Assembly (NCBI RefSeq): GCF_947331435.1
Contig: NZ_CAMZOF010000002.1
Location: 186,001-250,000, forward strand
Length of the DNA stretch: 64,000 bases
DNA from: Pelagibius sp. Alg239-R121
GTDB taxonomy: Bacteria; Pseudomonadota; Alphaproteobacteria; Kiloniellales; Kiloniellaceae
Direction of reading: 5' to 3'
Of the stretch, positions 16,872 to 25,503 are shown in pieces. A program made the translations under genes and the position numbers. The notes under the pieces were generated by a model. That model saw only the letters and a program-made list of their open reading frames with translations, did no database searches and was not told the DNA's origin. Position 1 is the stretch's first letter. The number at the start of each line of letters is the position of its first letter.

Positions 16872-18219
16872 AAGCCTTTCGGAGCAAGTCGCCGCGCTCG
16901 CCGATGGATCGCAAACAGCATCCTTCCTGGCCGAACGATCCCTCGAGCGCGCAAAGAAAAACGCTGGTTTGAATGCATTTGCGGCCCTCGACGAACGGAC
17001 TGTCCTGGCGCAGGCCGAAGCCGCGACCCAAAGACGCAGCAGCGGCAAAACGCTCAGTCCCATCGACGGAGTGCCGATTGCCGTTAAGGACAACTATCTG
17101 ACAAAAGACTACCCGACGACGGCCTGTTCAAACGCGGCACCTCTTGAACCAAGTGGCACAGATGCAACGCTTGTGGCGAATTTGCGTGCGGCCGGTGCAG
17201 TTATCTTCGCCAAGACCAACATGCACGAATGGGCCTACGGCGCGACCAACGACACATCCACGATAGGCGTCACGCGCAACCCTCATAATCTTGATCATAT
17301 TACAGGGGGCAGCAGCGGCGGGTCTGGAGCGGCCGTTGCTGCAGGTATTGTTGCGGCGGCCCTCGGAAGCGATACCGGTGGATCGGTTCGCATCCCGTCT
17401 TCTGCCTGTGGCATTTACGGTTTCAAACCCAGCTACGGACGCGCCTCGCGAAACGGTGTCCTGCCACTCAGCTGGTCTCTGGATGCCCCAGGCCCGATGA
17501 CTGCTGCTTTAGAGGATATCGGGCATCTCCTTCCGTTCTTTTTAGGGGCAGACCCAAAAGACAACTCGACCTTCAATGCTGCGCCGTTTGGCCAGATTTC
17601 GTTTGAGGGCAAGCCGAAACTTCTAAGTCTGACAGGTAAGGGTCTGGAGCGGTCGGATGAGGTTGATGCTGCCATCAGGAGCGCTCTTTCTACCCTCGAT
17701 GCCGCTATCACAGAAGCTCAACTCGCTAACGTCACAGGTTATTTTGCGGCGTGGGAAGCCATCCTCCATTGCGAAGCAACCGCCTATCACAATGCGCTGC
17801 TTGCCAAAAACCCGGAAGGATTTACATCTGTCACCAGAGCACATCTCGAAGCAGGGCGGCGTCTAACCGGAGTCGAGTTTCTGGAAGCACAAAAATTGCG
17901 AACGCATCTGCTGAAGGTTATGCTCAACGAGTTACCTGACTGGGACGCGCTGGTATTGCCGACGCTGCCCGTCCCGGCACCGCCTCATGGACAGGACAAG
18001 CAAAAATTTGGTGGTCGAAGTGTAACCACACAGGACAGCATGACCTGGTTCTGCTGGATTGGGAACTTGGCGGGATTACCGTGTCTGACCATCCCGGTGG
18101 GTAAATCGTCTAAGGGTCTGCCGATCGGCATGATGCTCATGGGCAAACCAGGGTGTGATGAGAAACTCTTGGCGATCGCGCGCAATATTGATCAAAGTAT
18201 AAATGGTGGTGAGGCCTAA
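16858..18219 (+). CDS. Amidase signature family enzyme
   Basis: Cytoplasmic hydrolase of 453 aa. The Ser-cisSer-Lys triad is readable: Lys in [10 protein letters not shown] (near residue 76), cis-Ser in [16 protein letters not shown] (near 152), nucleophile Ser in [16 protein letters not shown] (near 176). Family members cleave amide bonds of small amides, carboxybiuret or Gln-tRNA. ATG at 16858 has GGAGG 6 nt upstream. Preceded by a GatC/AtzG-like ORF and placed between an amide/urea-type transporter and AmiC/AmiR-like regulators, so it likely degrades the imported amide. AtzE-type activity on a carboxyurea-like compound is one option. Confidence 0.9.
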   Translation: MKRSESLSEQVAALADGSQTASFLAERSLERAKKNAGLNAFAALDERTVLAQAEAATQRRSSGKTLSPIDGVPIAVKDNYLTKDYPTTACSNAAPLEPSGTDATLVANLRAAGAVIFAKTNMHEWAYGATNDTSTIGVTRNPHNLDHITGGSSGGSGAAVAAGIVAAALGSDTGGSVRIPSSACGIYGFKPSYGRASRNGVLPLSWSLDAPGPMTAALEDIGHLLPFFLGADPKDNSTFNAAPFGQISFEGKPKLLSLTGKGLERSDEVDAAIRSALSTLDAAITEAQLANVTGYFAAWEAILHCEATAYHNALLAKNPEGFTSVTRAHLEAGRRLTGVEFLEAQKLRTHLLKVMLNELPDWDALVLPTLPVPAPPHGQDKQKFGGRSVTTQDSMTWFCWIGNLAGLPCLTIPVGKSSKGLPIGMMLMGKPGCDEKLLAIARNIDQSINGGEA

Positions 18220-19356
18220 ATGGGGAGTGAGCCAGTTAAAATCGGCGTTTTGTTTTCACAGACAGGTCCAATGGCGGTTACGGAAAATGCTCATCTTCAG
18301 GGCATCCTCCTGGCCTGTGAAGAAATAAACGCCACCGGTGGACTCAGCGGTTCCAAGATCGAACCCGTCATATTGAACCCGGAGGGTGACGACCGAAGAT
18401 ATACGGAGCTGGCAGCAGAGCTTTTGCTTAAGCACCGAGTAAACAGCATTTTTGGGTGTTGCTTGTCGACCAGCCGGAAAGCCGTTCTGCCGATCATTGA
18501 GCGATACAATGGAGTGCTCTTTTACCCTTCCGTCTATGAGGGCTTCGAATATTCGCCAAACGTGATTTATGGCGGCGCAGTTCCCAACCAGATGATCTTG
18601 CCGCTTCTTGACTATGTTTTCAAAAATCACGGGAACAGAATCGCTCTCGTTGGATCAGACACGCTCTATGCCCGCGAGATCAATCGAATCGTCATGGAGT
18701 TTCTTTCCAGCAGCGGTGGAACCGTTGTGGGTGAAACCTATCTCCCATTCGGGACCGGCAAGATTCGAATGGAAACCGAGTTAAAAAACATTGGGTCGGA
18801 ACAAGTCGACGTCATCCTCTCGACCGTTGTTGGCGAGGACAGCGTCAATCTCTATTCCGCCTATGCGAGTGTGTTTCCTCAGGATCGCAATCTTCCGATC
18901 GCCTCGTTAACAACAACTGAATCGGAACTGGCGAAGATGCCTGCTGAGGCGCGGGCAGGACATCTTTCAGTCGCGTCCTATTTTGGCTCGGTCGGCTCGC
19001 CTCAGAACCAAAAATTTGTTGCAGCCTTCAAAAGCCGTTTTGGAGATAACGCGGTTCCGGGTGTGTACAGCGAGGTTTGCTATTCCCTCGTCCACTTCTT
19101 CGCCAATGCCGCCGGGCTTTCCGACACGACAGATTCTGACACTGTTCTCGAAGCGCTTTCAGGAGCGGTATTCAAAGGGCCTGGTGGTGATCTGTCTATC
19201 GATATCGATACAAACCATTTCAATCTAAGACCACTTATCGGAAGGTCTTGCGAAGATGGTACGTTCGAAATCGTCTCCAAGAATCCAAGCGTGGTCCGAG
19301 CAGACCCATACCTGGTCGCCTATGATCGTTCAGTCAGCGGACAGTTAGCCGTATGA
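18220..19356 (+). CDS. amiC: AmiC-like cytoplasmic amide sensor
   Basis: A 378-aa periplasmic-binding-protein fold without a signal peptide (VKIGVLFSQTGPMAVTENAHLQG from residue 6), related to the operon's own secreted binding protein. LFYPSVYEGFEYSPNVIYGGAVPNQ is the family's hinge region. In Pseudomonas, AmiC holds the antiterminator AmiR inactive until an amide binds. Here the gene follows the amidase stop directly (TAAATG) and overlaps the ANTAR gene by 4 nt, the same amiC-amiR order. Ligand specificity is unknown. Confidence 0.85.
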   Translation: MGSEPVKIGVLFSQTGPMAVTENAHLQGILLACEEINATGGLSGSKIEPVILNPEGDDRRYTELAAELLLKHRVNSIFGCCLSTSRKAVLPIIERYNGVLFYPSVYEGFEYSPNVIYGGAVPNQMILPLLDYVFKNHGNRIALVGSDTLYAREINRIVMEFLSSSGGTVVGETYLPFGTGKIRMETELKNIGSEQVDVILSTVVGEDSVNLYSAYASVFPQDRNLPIASLTTTESELAKMPAEARAGHLSVASYFGSVGSPQNQKFVAAFKSRFGDNAVPGVYSEVCYSLVHFFANAAGLSDTTDSDTVLEALSGAVFKGPGGDLSIDIDTNHFNLRPLIGRSCEDGTFEIVSKNPSVVRADPYLVAYDRSVSGQLAV

Positions 19357-19952
19357 ACGAAGACATGCCGGTAAGAGATCAGAACCTGCTTCGCCGCCTG
19401 CGACGAATGCGAGTGTTAGTTATTCATCCTGACGACCAAGAGCGCTCCCTGCTGCTTGCTCAGCTCAAGCGTATTGGATGTCAGGTAGAAAGTCTGTGGC
19501 CAGCACCTGAAAGCCTACCGGATCACGTCGATGTTGTACTGTTCCTGCTCACCCCTCTGAGTGACAATAAAAACCTGTCCTGGCTTGCGGGAGAAAATGC
19601 GATTGCCAGGATTGCAATCATTGCATTCGAAACACCAGAAGTTCTCTCTGAGCTTGAACGCCTGAATGTACATGGTGTTCTTTCCAAACCAATCCGGGTG
19701 TTTGGCGTACTGGCGGCGCTTACCACTGCAATCGGCCTGGCTCGGCATGAGTCACGCCTTAAACGCCGCATTCAATCGCTTGACGACACGCTAAAAGCCA
19801 GACGCAAAATCGAACAGGCTGTAGCGATTTTGTCCAAGACTAGAGAGATCAGCGAAGAAGAGGCCTACAAGCGGCTAAGGGATAAGTCCCAAAACTCGAA
19901 AACGCCCATCTCTGCTATTGCGGACGCTATCATCGCATCGAGCGATATCTAG
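19353..19952 (+). CDS. amiR: AmiR-like ANTAR-domain transcription antiterminator
   Basis: A 199-aa protein with an N-terminal pseudo-receiver (residues about 18-125, RVLVIHPDDQERSLLLAQLKRIGCQVE, phosphoacceptor pattern absent as in AmiR) and a C-terminal coiled coil plus ANTAR three-helix domain (RRKIEQAVAILSKTREISEEEAYKRLRDKS). ANTAR proteins bind paired RNA hairpins and stop premature termination. It overlaps the AmiC-like gene by 4 nt. The operon leader at 11928-12001 is its likely target. Confidence 0.87.
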   Translation: MNEDMPVRDQNLLRRLRRMRVLVIHPDDQERSLLLAQLKRIGCQVESLWPAPESLPDHVDVVLFLLTPLSDNKNLSWLAGENAIARIAIIAFETPEVLSELERLNVHGVLSKPIRVFGVLAALTTAIGLARHESRLKRRIQSLDDTLKARRKIEQAVAILSKTREISEEEAYKRLRDKSQNSKTPISAIADAIIASSDI

Positions 19953-20096
19953 GGAAAGCGGCTGCTTCTCCTTGAATGGTCTATTTTTCGTGCGGCATCG
20001 GGCGAATGTCCCACGAAGACTCGATCCGGTCATTTCCTGCACCGCGACATCTCACCAGAAGGCTGGATCCAGAGTGTCGAGAACGGCCCGAAGCCG

Positions 20097-20123
20097 TCAG
20101 CCGCACTGCCGGAAGCTGTCATT
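20097..20123 (+). repeat. Short intergenic repeat, copy A
   Basis: TCAGCCGCACTGCCGGAAGC TGTCATT resembles GCAGCCGCATTCCCGAAAGC TGTCATT at 20831-20857. The surrounding 50 bp also show weaker similarity. It belongs to the gene-free stretch 19953-20233, which otherwise shows nothing. Confidence 0.5.
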
Positions 20124-20233
20124 CGCCGCACTCGCGAACCAGAGGCACGAGCGGAGGTCCGGATGGCGGACAAAGCAGCCATTGAAGCTCAATGCGATTT
20201 TCTGCAATCTAACTAAGCTTTAGAGGACAGGGA

Positions 20234-20710
20234 ATGGATCAACTTCATATCCGAGCAGGTACATCCGATGATGTTGAAGCGATCCTTCGCGTGCATTCCA
20301 GTTCAGTTTTGGGCCTTGGACAACTCTCGTACAACAACGAAGAATGCCAAAGTTGGGCTTTTGGACTTGAGGTAAGCCAATACCGGGATGCGATGACAAC
20401 AGGGGGAGAGACCTATCTGGTCGCTTTAAATGCCGGAAAATTAGTCGGTTTCTGCTCCTATAAGGAAAACGAAATCGTCGGCCTCTACGTCGATCCGTCC
20501 ACCAGTCGTAAAGGCGTAGGGTCTCTACTGATACGCGCCGCTGAAGCTGGAATTGCCTCTGCCCGCCCAGTAACGATCACTCTGAATTCCGCATTGTCAG
20601 CGTTGGAATTCTACAAGTCGCATGGATACAGAGCTGAAGGGACGCGCCTTTGGAAGACGCGCGGCGGGCTTGAAATTGAAGTCTGTAAAATGGCAAAGGA
20701 GCTCGCCTGA
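20234..20710 (+). CDS. GNAT family N-acetyltransferase
   Basis: A 158-aa single-domain acetyltransferase. The acetyl-CoA-binding motif is VGLYVDPSTSRKGVGSLLIRAAE (R/Q-x-x-G-x-G/A form: RKGVGS), followed by ITLNSALSALEFYKSHGY typical of GNATs. AGGGA precedes the ATG. Substrate unknown. Stands alone between two repeat-bearing gaps. Confidence 0.85.
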   Translation: MDQLHIRAGTSDDVEAILRVHSSSVLGLGQLSYNNEECQSWAFGLEVSQYRDAMTTGGETYLVALNAGKLVGFCSYKENEIVGLYVDPSTSRKGVGSLLIRAAEAGIASARPVTITLNSALSALEFYKSHGYRAEGTRLWKTRGGLEIEVCKMAKELA

Positions 20711-21070
20711 GGCCTTGGGTGACTTGGTAGGTTTGGGCTCAATGCTGTCATGCGGCGGTGCCGCAAGCCCTCTATTAGGGGATCATCGATCACGGTCCAA
20801 TCCTGCCGTTCACACCAGGACTCGGATTTTGCAGCCGCATTCCCGAAAGCTGTCATTGGTGAGAACCAAGTCCGACATGGGCTTCAGATACTGGCCATAT
20901 GAAATGAAGTTATTGCTGATCCGGTAGAGAGACAGAGTCTCCCGATCTGGGTCGGTCAAAGATAGCTGGAATTTATCAGTCATTGGGCCCATGTGCCACA
21001 GGCACACCTTACCAAGAAGATGGATCGCGCGGTGTTCTGGTATACCCTGGCGAATAGAGGACGGGCGGAT
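20711..21070. other. Intergenic stretch with repeat copy B
   Basis: No gene is supported. A repeat copy lies at 20831-20857 (partner of 20097-20123). Any longer N-terminal form of the following gene would start inside the last 80 bp. Confidence 0.4.
20831..20857 (+). repeat. Short intergenic repeat, copy B
   Basis: Partner of the copy at 20097-20123; 22 or so of 27 positions agree by eye. Confidence 0.5.
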
Positions 21071-21805
21071 ATGTTTGTGAAACCGACAGGTAAAACAGCG
21101 TTTTTCGGGAGCCTGGCGGTCGTTGCCTTCGGCGGTTTGGCATTTGCCGCCTATTCGATTTTGTCCGATCCTTTCGATACCGGCAAACCACTCACTGCGC
21201 CGGCAGAAAACGCCTCTCAAATCCTGCTCGTTGATGGTGATTTTCAGATAGACCCACTTGCCGATGGATGGGCCCACCGCACCTTTTTCGGCGTCACCCC
21301 AACCAGTTATTCCATCGAGACAGTCGAAGAACGCCGCGTCTTGCAGTGCAAGACCAATAACAGCGGGTCGATTCTTGCGCGGCACACTCGCATTGACGTT
21401 AGCGCCTTTCCAATCCTGAGCTGGGCCTGGAAAGTCGTGCGCCCCATCGAAAAAAACATAGATGAAAACACCAAAGAAGGCGACGACCATCCAGCACGGT
21501 TTTTTCTAAAGTTTGAAGATGATGGCGGTAAAGCTCGCGCCGCCGAGATCATTTGGAGCAATAAAAAATACGCACCTGGTGAATTCAAGATTATTGGCGA
21601 CTTCTATCATTATGTGGCCAACGGCCTGCCCGGGAACACGGGAGTTTGGCACGATCAGCGCGTTGACCTATTGCAGCTGTATAAAGACATTGGCGGACAG
21701 GAAGCGGCGCCGCATCTGACGGTTTTGGGATTCTTTTGCGATAGTGATAACACCGGTGGTGAAAGCCTCGCTTATTTTGACAAAATCACTCTATCAAGCA
21801 GGTAA
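21071..21805 (+). CDS. DUF3047 domain protein
   Basis: A 244-aa exported or membrane-anchored protein. A hydrophobic N-terminus (TAFFGSLAVVAFGGLAFAAYSIL) leads to a DUF3047 domain recognisable by LSWAWKVVRPIE, HPARFFLKFEDDG and the C-terminal LTVLGFFCDSDNTGGESLAYFDKI. The domain's function is unknown; it has a jelly-roll-like look. The ATG at 21071 is favoured by a GAGGACGGGCGG stretch, but an in-frame ATG at 21020 is possible. Confidence 0.75.
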   Translation: MFVKPTGKTAFFGSLAVVAFGGLAFAAYSILSDPFDTGKPLTAPAENASQILLVDGDFQIDPLADGWAHRTFFGVTPTSYSIETVEERRVLQCKTNNSGSILARHTRIDVSAFPILSWAWKVVRPIEKNIDENTKEGDDHPARFFLKFEDDGGKARAAEIIWSNKKYAPGEFKIIGDFYHYVANGLPGNTGVWHDQRVDLLQLYKDIGGQEAAPHLTVLGFFCDSDNTGGESLAYFDKITLSSR

Positions 21806-21876
21806 TGCACAGGCTTGCTGCTTGAAGGCCAGATAACGCCGGTGCGGGAGAACGCGGCCTCTCAACGACAAGCTTT

Positions 21877-22377
21877 TCAGGTTGTTTGCGAAGTGAATGC
21901 GACAGAGGTCCAGTCCATGCCGTTTACCGTGAGCTGGTGTATTTCCTGATCAGATACCGGGATTGTCGCAGGCCAGAAGCCAGCCGCAGGCACGTTGCCG
22001 TCAAACCACGTTATCTCCCATTCGCCCGCATGCATATCCAGGATTGAACCGAACGCTGCCCGCCCCACCCCTTTTCTTTGATATGGCCGAAGCACACAGA
22101 ATTCTGCCATGTACCAACAAGGGCTTCTTTCCCTTATCGTGCAATGCCTTGTGACCAGAGCGAAGCCCGCGATTTCGCCGTTGAGATGGAAGAGATACGG
22201 GTGCTCCCAGCATTCTTCCAGAATGTCATGTTCATAATGCCCAGTGGCATTGACCGATGTCCCGAAATGAAGGGCCATGTCGTAGAGATACAATTGGATG
22301 AGGTTTCCGAAGAGGGGTTTCTCGGACGCATCCGCAGCGATCACTTTCAAGTTTTCCGGCTCAGGCCTCCTAGACAT
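21877..22377 (-). CDS. GNAT family N-acetyltransferase
   Basis: A 166-aa acetyltransferase-like protein. The acetyl-CoA loop is FCVLRPYQRKGVGRAAFGSILD (QRKGVG), preceded by the IAGFALVTRH strand. The first residues (EPENLKVIAADASEKPLFGNLIQLYLYD) are seen in GNATs annotated as predicted acetyltransferases. Start may be 5 codons further upstream. No operon partner. Confidence 0.8.
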   Translation of the reverse strand: MSRRPEPENLKVIAADASEKPLFGNLIQLYLYDMALHFGTSVNATGHYEHDILEECWEHPYLFHLNGEIAGFALVTRHCTIRERSPCWYMAEFCVLRPYQRKGVGRAAFGSILDMHAGEWEITWFDGNVPAAGFWPATIPVSDQEIHQLTVNGMDWTSVAFTSQTT

Positions 22378-22505
22378 GGAATATCCGATCAAAAGTCGAA
22401 GTTCGCGAAACTAGCGAGATGCCGTTCTGCGAACAATAGGCGTGAGGGCGGTCTATCGATTGGCACCATTGAAGACGCCCCGGTCAGTGGGGACCCGAGC
22501 CCGGG

Positions 22506-23564
22506 TTAGTTTGTCTCATCGAGCCAGGCTCGGAACCGGCGCGTTCGCAGCTGTTCGGTATTCGCGTACCAACCGCTATCCTGAATAAGTGACCTGCCGC
22601 CATGCTGGGGCGCGTTTGGCAGATAGGCGCGCATCGGCACACCCGTGTCGGGGTTGAGTCCGATCCTGTCGAATGCGGAACGCCGGGTCGGACCATAGGG
22701 AATGTGCGTGGCGAGACGCGCCATGCTGGAGGGCTGCGCCGCATGAGTCAGGAAGGCGCGCGCCGCATCCGGTGCATCGGACGACGCGGCGATGGCCCAG
22801 ACCTCTATCCCGATAATGCGACCATCCCAGACAATATCGATGGGCGCGCGGCCGCGCTGCGCCATATCGAAGAAGCGGCCATTGTAACCGGCCGCCATGA
22901 CGGCACGGCCCTCGGCCAGCATTTCGGCAGGTTCGGCCGGATCCTGCCACCAAAGGATATCGTCACGGATACTATCAAGCCGCCGAAAGGCCAGCTTGAG
23001 GCCGCGATCGGTGCTGAGCAGTCCGTAAACCTGTTCGGGCGGCACGCCTTCGGCCATCAATGCCCATTCGAGGATGCCGTCAGGGCTGCGCTGAATTGCG
23101 CGCGGGCCTGGGAAGCGGGCAATGTCGAAGAAATCCTCGATGCGAGTGGGTTTCACCCCCGGGAAAGCACGGTCGCTAAATGCCATGACCCGTGCATAGG
23201 CATTTTGCGGCACGGCGCAGCGGTCGGGGCCGAACGGAGTGAAATCCGCCAACGCGTCGGGCGTGAAAAGCGAATTTGGCTGGAGTTCGAGCAGCAGACC
23301 GCGCGCGCAGGCGACACGCGCTTGATCGTCCAGCATGTCGATCACATCCCAGCCTTCGTTGGGGCCACGCTCGGCCAGGGCGGCCCAGGTTCCGTCGTAC
23401 TGTATGACTTGAACCTCCATGCCGGTCTGGTCTGCGAAGGGGCTGATGACGGCCTGTTGTTGCGCCGCCTCGTAAGCACCGCCCCATGACACGACAGTAA
23501 GATCTTCTGCCGCAGCCGGTGCGGCAAAGAGTGACGAGAAAAGGAGTAGTTCAGACAGACGCAT
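22506..23564 (-). CDS. Orphan ABC-type extracellular binding protein, polyamine-like
   Basis: Periplasmic binding protein of 352 aa with a signal peptide (MRLSELLLFSSLFAAPAAAE). LTVVSWGGAYEAAQQQAVISPF is the PotD/YdcS-type start; DILWWQDPAEPAEMLAEGRAVMAAGYNGRF is the matching lobe-2 segment. ATG at 23564 has GGAAAGAAG upstream and overlaps the end of the CLC gene by 14 nt. No permease or ATPase follows, so it is an orphan binding protein co-expressed with a chloride-channel-type protein. Its role is unclear; it could feed a transporter encoded elsewhere. Confidence 0.8.
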   Translation of the reverse strand: MRLSELLLFSSLFAAPAAAEDLTVVSWGGAYEAAQQQAVISPFADQTGMEVQVIQYDGTWAALAERGPNEGWDVIDMLDDQARVACARGLLLELQPNSLFTPDALADFTPFGPDRCAVPQNAYARVMAFSDRAFPGVKPTRIEDFFDIARFPGPRAIQRSPDGILEWALMAEGVPPEQVYGLLSTDRGLKLAFRRLDSIRDDILWWQDPAEPAEMLAEGRAVMAAGYNGRFFDMAQRGRAPIDIVWDGRIIGIEVWAIAASSDAPDAARAFLTHAAQPSSMARLATHIPYGPTRRSAFDRIGLNPDTGVPMRAYLPNAPQHGGRSLIQDSGWYANTEQLRTRRFRAWLDETN

Positions 23565-25284
23565 TTTCTTCTTTCCGCAAGCGGCCCGCTTCATCCAGCC
23601 AGACCGAGACCAAATCGGCCTCGGACACCGCACCGAGATATTGACCGCCTTCACGCGACACGACCGGGACGGCGTCGCCGACAAATCCGCGCAGGCTTTG
23701 CATCGCCTCGGCCAGGTCGGTGCCGTCGTCGAATACCAGCTTGGCAGGAACAACGCTTTGATCCACACGGGTGACGCCTTGATGGGGGCCGGATGTGAAC
23801 ACGCCCAGAAGCTTACTCTCCAGGTCGAGAACGAACGCCTCCCGCCACCCCCGCTCTTCAAGGCGTTTGGCTACGACTTCCGGGGCTTCCTCTGCGGTTG
23901 CGGTCACAGCCTCCGCCTTGAGGTAATCGACAACCTTCAAGGCCGTGAGATGCGCATGATCGCGGCCCAGCGAGAAATCAATGCCGCGCCTGGCGAGTTG
24001 TACGTCAAACAGTGACCGTCCGAATATCCGATGCGAAACGAAGTTGGAAAAGACCACCGCGACCATGGCGGCAATGGTCACATCGTAGTTCCGTGTCAGT
24101 TCGAACACGATCAGTATGCAGGTCAAAGGCGCCCCGATGACGGCACTGGCGAAGGCCATCATGCCGCTGATCGCATAGATCGCTGCGCCTGAACTGGGGA
24201 CGCCTGCCACCCCAGAGGCCAGCGTCCAGAAAAACACGCCGATCAGACTGCCGATCAGGAGCGACGGGCTGAACGCGCCCCCTGAAAAGCCTGCTCCGAT
24301 ACAGACAGCGGTCAGCATGATCTTGGCGATGATGAGGACAATCACTTCGCCCAATCCAAAGGCGCCGTCGATCGTGGCAAAGCGAAGTGTCGAGGTTCCG
24401 ATACCGAGCACATCCGGCAAAGCCAATGCTGTCAGGCCGACCGCCAGACCCGCCGACGCCGTGCGCAGCTCGGGCCGCTTGATCGTAGCTGCGAACGCGG
24501 GCCCGACAGCAAGCAGAAGCCGCATGAATGCAATGGCAGCCACTGCCACAAGAAGGCCAAGGAGGGCGACGAGGGCGAACTCGTAACCATGCGCTACGCC
24601 CGGAAACTCGATGCGGAAAAGGGCGGGACGTTCGAAAACCACATTCGCGATAACGTAACCTGTCACGGATGCGACTGTCACCGGCGCAAAGGCACGGGTC
24701 GCATAGTGGCGCAAGACCACTTCATGCGCGAAAAGAACACCGGCTATTGGGGCATTGAAGGCCGTCGAGATCGCCGCGGCCACGCCGCAACTGACCGCAA
24801 TGCTGGCAAGGTTCGGCACACCCAGTTGCAGCCGATGTGCAAAATTTCCGAAGAGAGCACCGAGATAGACCATCGGTCCGTACTGCCCCACCGACGCACC
24901 GGCGCCAAGCGAGAGTGCGGCGGTCCCAGTCGAGATCAGTCCGCTACGAAGATCCGGAAGTGGCCTGTGGAACTGAACCGCCTCGATAACGTCCGGCGGG
25001 CCGAGCGGCCGCCCGGCAGGTGACAGATGCCGATGGATCAGCCCCACGATCAGCCCGCCCAGAGTTGGAACGAGAACCGTTGCAAGGGCCACCAGCCACG
25101 GCATGCTTTCCCATTGCACGCGCGATTTGGGCGCGACCAGAAATGCGCTGTTGAGAATCGAAACCAGTTCTAAAAGTGCGATAGCGGCCAGTGATGCCGC
25201 ACTCCCTACAACGAGCGCAATGCCGGTCAGAACAAGCATGCGCACAAAGGGAGGAGCTGATTTGCTTTGCGTTCTCGGGGGCAT
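23551..25284 (-). CDS. CLC family chloride channel/transporter with C-terminal CBS pair
   Basis: Membrane protein of 577 aa. Residues 1-430 carry the CLC pattern: LGAGASVGQYGPMVYLG (the GREGP region, residues 128-141) and GAGFSGGAFSPSLLIGSLIG (the GxFxP region). The gating/proton glutamate of GREGP is replaced by Tyr135, so the usual Cl-/H+ antiport gate is absent. Residues about 450-570 form two CBS motifs (TATAEEAPEVVAKRLEERGWREAFVLD and a second). It overlaps the binding-protein gene downstream. Confidence 0.88.
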   Translation of the reverse strand: MPPRTQSKSAPPFVRMLVLTGIALVVGSAASLAAIALLELVSILNSAFLVAPKSRVQWESMPWLVALATVLVPTLGGLIVGLIHRHLSPAGRPLGPPDVIEAVQFHRPLPDLRSGLISTGTAALSLGAGASVGQYGPMVYLGALFGNFAHRLQLGVPNLASIAVSCGVAAAISTAFNAPIAGVLFAHEVVLRHYATRAFAPVTVASVTGYVIANVVFERPALFRIEFPGVAHGYEFALVALLGLLVAVAAIAFMRLLLAVGPAFAATIKRPELRTASAGLAVGLTALALPDVLGIGTSTLRFATIDGAFGLGEVIVLIIAKIMLTAVCIGAGFSGGAFSPSLLIGSLIGVFFWTLASGVAGVPSSGAAIYAISGMMAFASAVIGAPLTCILIVFELTRNYDVTIAAMVAVVFSNFVSHRIFGRSLFDVQLARRGIDFSLGRDHAHLTALKVVDYLKAEAVTATAEEAPEVVAKRLEERGWREAFVLDLESKLLGVFTSGPHQGVTRVDQSVVPAKLVFDDGTDLAEAMQSLRGFVGDAVPVVSREGGQYLGAVSEADLVSVWLDEAGRLRKEENASV

Positions 25285-25503
25285 CTACGAGATCATCGGC
25301 GTTATTCCTCGGTTACGCAATAACCCAGGTTCGTGCGGTAAATGCGGATCGGATTGAATCAGCAGTGCAGCACAAACCGGTCGTCCGAGAGACAGCCGAA
25401 CGGAACGACCGAACGCGGGCAGCTCGAAAAACGGCTGCTATCTCGCTGGCACCCTGACGTTGTGTTTGTGCCGCCAGAGGATATCGTCATGACGGGGACA
25501 CCT

